Positions 15,311 through 17,771 of a DNA stretch of 17,771 nucleotides are shown piece after piece. Source of the stretch: an uncultured Bacteroidales bacterium (lineage in GTDB: Bacteria > Bacteroidota > Bacteroidia > Bacteroidales > UBA3824); NCBI GenBank assembly GCA_937877455.1, contig CALFIU010000026.1:1-17771 (forward strand). The letters run 5' to 3'. The notes under the pieces were generated by a model. The model worked only from the letters and a program-made list of their open reading frames with translations. It did not search any database and had not been told where the DNA came from. The position numbers and the translations under genes were made by a program. Each line of letters starts with the position of its first letter. Within the stretch, counting starts at the first letter, position 1.

Positions 15311-16107
15311 TTGCTTTTGAGTATTATTTCTGCCACCAATCTCAATCCATTGGTAGTTAGTTGTTTGTCCAAATCTTCAAAAACATTTGTTATTGGTTGG
15401 AGCATACTATTAAAGCCACCTGTTGCTATTGTGCGAATGTCTTGTGGCATAATTGAGTATTTTTTTAACATATCGTTTTTCATTTGGCTTATCATTCCTT
15501 CAACAAGTCCCTTGTAGCCAAAAATTATTCCGCTTTGGATACATTCTACAGTGTTTGTACCAAGGCTTGTGTTGGGTATTTCTAGTGGCACTTCGGGGAG
15601 TTGGGCAGCATTATTAAATAGCGAGTTGACAGCGGTGCCAATGCCTGGAGCTATGGCTATGCCTGCTATTTCTGCGTTTGGAGCTATTGCGGTAAACGAC
15701 AACGCAGTGCCAAAATCGGCAATTATACAAGGTTGATTATATTTGTTCCAAGCACCTACTGCGTCGCAAAGCAAGTCGGTTCCTATTTCGGATACCGAGT
15801 TTTCTGGAACAATCACTGGTAGTTTTTTATAATGTTCTGGGTTTAGTATTATGGGTTTTTGTCCTGTAAGTTTTTGTGTAGCAATTACAAATGCACCTAT
15901 AAGTTTTGGTACTACGGAACTTATTATGGTATTTTCTAATGTTTTTGTATCAACGTTTTCGCTTGACATTAAACTTTTTATGATAGAGAAATATTCGTCT
16001 CCAGTACGTTTGGGGTTTGTACTTATTCTCCATTGGTGTATTGCTGTTTGTTTGTCGAAAACCACCACCTTTATATTTGTGTTTCCTATGTCGAATGTTA
16101 AAAGCAT
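15307..16107 (-). CDS. coaX: Type III pantothenate kinase
   Basis: 266 residues. CoaX phosphorylates pantothenate, the first step of coenzyme A synthesis, and is an ASKHA-fold cytoplasmic dimer. Seen: the phosphate loop FDIGNTNIK (Asp6), IISSVVPKL, the catalytic-base region EIGTDLLCDAVGAW (Asp111), the second phosphate loop DFGTALSFT (131-139) and AIAPGIGTAVNSLF. Many homologs have Gly-x-Asp-Arg around the base; here position 112 is Leu. I recall the same GTDL form in spirochaete-type CoaX, so this looks like a subfamily trait and not decay. It starts 4 bases after the acyltransferase gene on the same strand and converges with the photolyase-like gene. Confidence 0.94.
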   Translation of the reverse strand: MLLTFDIGNTNIKVVVFDKQTAIHQWRISTNPKRTGDEYFSIIKSLMSSENVDTKTLENTIISSVVPKLIGAFVIATQKLTGQKPIILNPEHYKKLPVIVPENSVSEIGTDLLCDAVGAWNKYNQPCIIADFGTALSFTAIAPNAEIAGIAIAPGIGTAVNSLFNNAAQLPEVPLEIPNTSLGTNTVECIQSGIIFGYKGLVEGMISQMKNDMLKKYSIMPQDIRTIATGGFNSMLQPITNVFEDLDKQLTTNGLRLVAEIILKSN

Positions 16108-16111
16108 ATTT

Positions 16112-17158
16112 TTATTTTTTTATTAGTTTTTTGTTTATTTGATTGCATAATTTGTGTAACAAATATGCAATAATTATTGTAGAAATATAAGTTAATATTA
16201 TATAAAGTAACCAATTTTGTGAAAATTTTGAATACCACATCATAAAAATTCCGTGTGTTAGGTATATTTCATAAGAAATTTTACCAAAAAAATCCAAAAT
16301 TTTGTTTTTTGCCACACCCATATAATAAATTATAATTGCTAAAACTGCTGGAGTTGTCCAATAAATTGGAATATCTCCGAGTGGTAAATCTAATTCTGTT
16401 TGACTATTTGTCAATGCGTAAGTTGTTGGTATTAAGAAAAATAAAAAAGTGGCAAATAAACCGACTTTTGGCTTTTTGCATATAAATTCTTTTATTTTTG
16501 GCTCTTTGTAGGCGACAGTCATGCCAATATTGAGTGCAAATGTTGATATCCACCAATAATGTTCAAATTTTAAAAAATATTTTATAATAAAAATGTATAG
16601 TAAAGATAAAAACCACATTAATATTATGGCGTGTTTTATGCTTAAATGTTTAAAACAAAACCAAAACGCTATGTAGAAATAGACAATTGCAACAACATAC
16701 CATGAATTTGGTAATGGAAGAATGCCTTGGGATAAATTGGATATTATCTTAGAAAAACTAAATTGTCCCGAATATATTTCGCCTGCTTGGAAGAGCAATG
16801 TGGCTATTATTGCAGGGATAAGTATTTTAATAATTCTTTTGTAAAAAAATCCCGATAGGTAACTTTTGCCTTTATTTATAATCGAAAATGTTAATCCATA
16901 ACCAGTTATGAAAAAGAACACACCAACTATCAATGCTCCCCAAATTATAAATTGAGTGTATGCGTAGTGTATGAAAAGATTGGCATTTTTTGTAAAAAAT
17001 AGTGTATGGTGTAGAACAATGAGAATTGCCAAAATTCCGCGTAATGGCAGTGTATTCTTTGTGTCGAAGTTATTGATTGTTAGTAACTCGCTTTTTTTTA
17101 TAATTTTTAAAGTGCAAAAAGCGAAAAGGCATAGCATCAATATAATATAAAGTCGCAT
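16112..17158 (-). CDS. Acyltransferase 3 family membrane protein
   Basis: 348 residues with about ten hydrophobic segments; an inner-membrane protein of the OafA/NodX-like acyltransferase_3 family, which transfers acyl (usually acetyl) groups to surface sugars. The diagnostic N-terminal motif is LRGILAILIVLHHTLFF (Arg40, His50/His51), followed by GVFFFITGYGLTFS after the next helix, the usual arrangement. The C-terminal part keeps FFGKISYEIYLTHG, also typical. No SGNH domain is fused. It is the first gene of a two-gene unit with coaX (4-base gap), which is probably convenience and not shared function. The acceptor is unknown. Confidence 0.9.
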   Translation of the reverse strand: MRLYIILMLCLFAFCTLKIIKKSELLTINNFDTKNTLPLRGILAILIVLHHTLFFTKNANLFIHYAYTQFIIWGALIVGVFFFITGYGLTFSIINKGKSYLSGFFYKRIIKILIPAIIATLLFQAGEIYSGQFSFSKIISNLSQGILPLPNSWYVVAIVYFYIAFWFCFKHLSIKHAIILMWFLSLLYIFIIKYFLKFEHYWWISTFALNIGMTVAYKEPKIKEFICKKPKVGLFATFLFFLIPTTYALTNSQTELDLPLGDIPIYWTTPAVLAIIIYYMGVAKNKILDFFGKISYEIYLTHGIFMMWYSKFSQNWLLYIILTYISTIIIAYLLHKLCNQINKKLIKK

Positions 17159-17172
17159 TTTTTTTATTTTTG

Positions 17173-17180
17173 CAAAAGTA
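17173..17180 (-). promoter_or_regulatory. Possible -7 box for the acyltransferase-coaX unit
   Basis: On the minus strand TACTTTTG (17180 down to 17173) fits TAnnTTTG exactly and lies 14 bases before the acyltransferase start codon. No TTTG or TTG is found 19-21 bases upstream, where the sequence is a run of T and A. Confidence 0.4.
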
Positions 17181-17238
17181 TATTTTTAATGTTTAAAGTA
17201 AAAAAAAAGTAAAAAAACTATTTTTAAAACATTTTTTT

Positions 17239-17771
17239 ATGAAGAAGCTTTTACTATCCTTGCTGACAATCCTGCTGGGGTTAGGCCTATGGCAGGTGTC
17301 GGCGCATACCATCATCGAAATCCCCACCACAGGCGGGACGACGGGCAACATCTATCTGCCGAGTTACTCGTTCTACAACTATTCGCTGACCCAGCAGCTC
17401 TATACGGCCACTGAGATCGGCATGCCCGGGAGCATCTCCAGTGTGGCCTTCTACAACAGCGGCACGACGAAGACCCGGACGTACACCATCTATATGGTCA
17501 ACACCACCAAGGCCTCCTTCAGCGGCGCTAACGACTGGATCACGGTCACGTCGGCCGACGAGGTCTTCACCGGCAGCGTGACCATGGACGCGAACACCTG
17601 GACCACCATCATGTTGGACAATCCGTTCGCCTACGACGGCGTCAGCAATCTCGCCCTCATCATGGACGACAACACGGGCTCCTACTCCAGCGGCATGTCC
17701 TGCTATGTGTTTGACGCCACCGGCATGGCGATCCGTGTCTATAGCGACGGCACCAACTATGACCCCTCCAA
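17239..17771 (+). CDS. Secreted Bacteroidales-type surface protein, 3' end cut by window
   Basis: 177 codons are visible, open to the window edge. A clear signal peptide (Lys-Lys, then a Leu-rich core, likely cleaved after VSA at residue 22) leads into a beta-rich domain with GNIYLPSYSFYNYSLTQQLY, ISSVAFYNSGTTKTRTYTIYMV, VFTGSV, WTTIMLDNPFAYDGVSNL, ALIMDDNTGSY and AIRVYSDGTNYDPS. I recall this kind of module at the N-terminus of large secreted proteins of gut Bacteroidales, often with fibronectin type III repeats and a type IX secretion tail, but the C-terminus is not visible. Composition is about 55% GC with GC-ending codons, against about 30% for every other bacterial gene here. The change falls at the start codon. 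Confidence 0.85.
   Translation, partial: MKKLLLSLLTILLGLGLWQVSAHTIIEIPTTGGTTGNIYLPSYSFYNYSLTQQLYTATEIGMPGSISSVAFYNSGTTKTRTYTIYMVNTTKASFSGANDWITVTSADEVFTGSVTMDANTWTTIMLDNPFAYDGVSNLALIMDDNTGSYSSGMSCYVFDATGMAIRVYSDGTNYDPS

Overview
Most of this window (about 1.3 to 17.2 kb) reads as an AT-rich bacterial chromosome, roughly 30% GC by eye. It is very probably from Bacteroidota. The promoters fit the Bacteroidota TTTG / TAnnTTTG pattern, there are lipoprotein-type and secreted proteins, and the gene set (Era, CysK, HemBLEN, PatB/MalY, MBOAT plus SGNH pair, type III pantothenate kinase) fits. Both ends look different from this core.

Left end (1 to about 1.2 kb): positions 1-53 are a tandem CCCCAAT array, C-rich strand first, as expected at the left end of a eukaryotic chromosome. 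It is followed 80 bases later by an intact gene for a eukaryotic AMP-activated protein kinase beta subunit (CBM48 glycogen-binding domain plus C-terminal beta domain). A telomere-like array with a very close gene is what a ciliate macronuclear chromosome end looks like. The simplest reading is a ciliate fragment joined to a bacterial one, by amplification or assembly chimerism in a ciliate-associated (for example gut or rumen) sample. The join lies somewhere in 1091-1300.

Core, plus strand and first minus genes: era (plus) and a glutathione peroxidase-like lipoprotein (minus) converge on a nested hairpin. cysK (minus) has its own terminator and promoter and is divergent from a plus-strand tetrapyrrole cluster hemD-hemB-hemL-hemE-hemN. 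That cluster covers glutamate-1-semialdehyde to protoporphyrinogen IX except HemC (HemA and HemC are not in the window). It uses the oxygen-independent HemN, which suits an anaerobe. The cluster ends at a perfect 23-bp inverted repeat.

Core, second half: minus-strand pairs DUF3737-patB and MBOAT-SGNH (cell-surface O-acylation), then a plus-strand spore-photolyase-like protein that lacks the radical-SAM cysteines but ends in a consensus beta-clamp-binding motif (the most interesting protein here), then the minus-strand pair acyltransferase_3-coaX.

Right end (17,239 to the edge): base composition jumps to about 55% GC exactly at the start codon of a secreted Bacteroidales-type surface protein cut off by the window. 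This is either a transferred gene or a second join.
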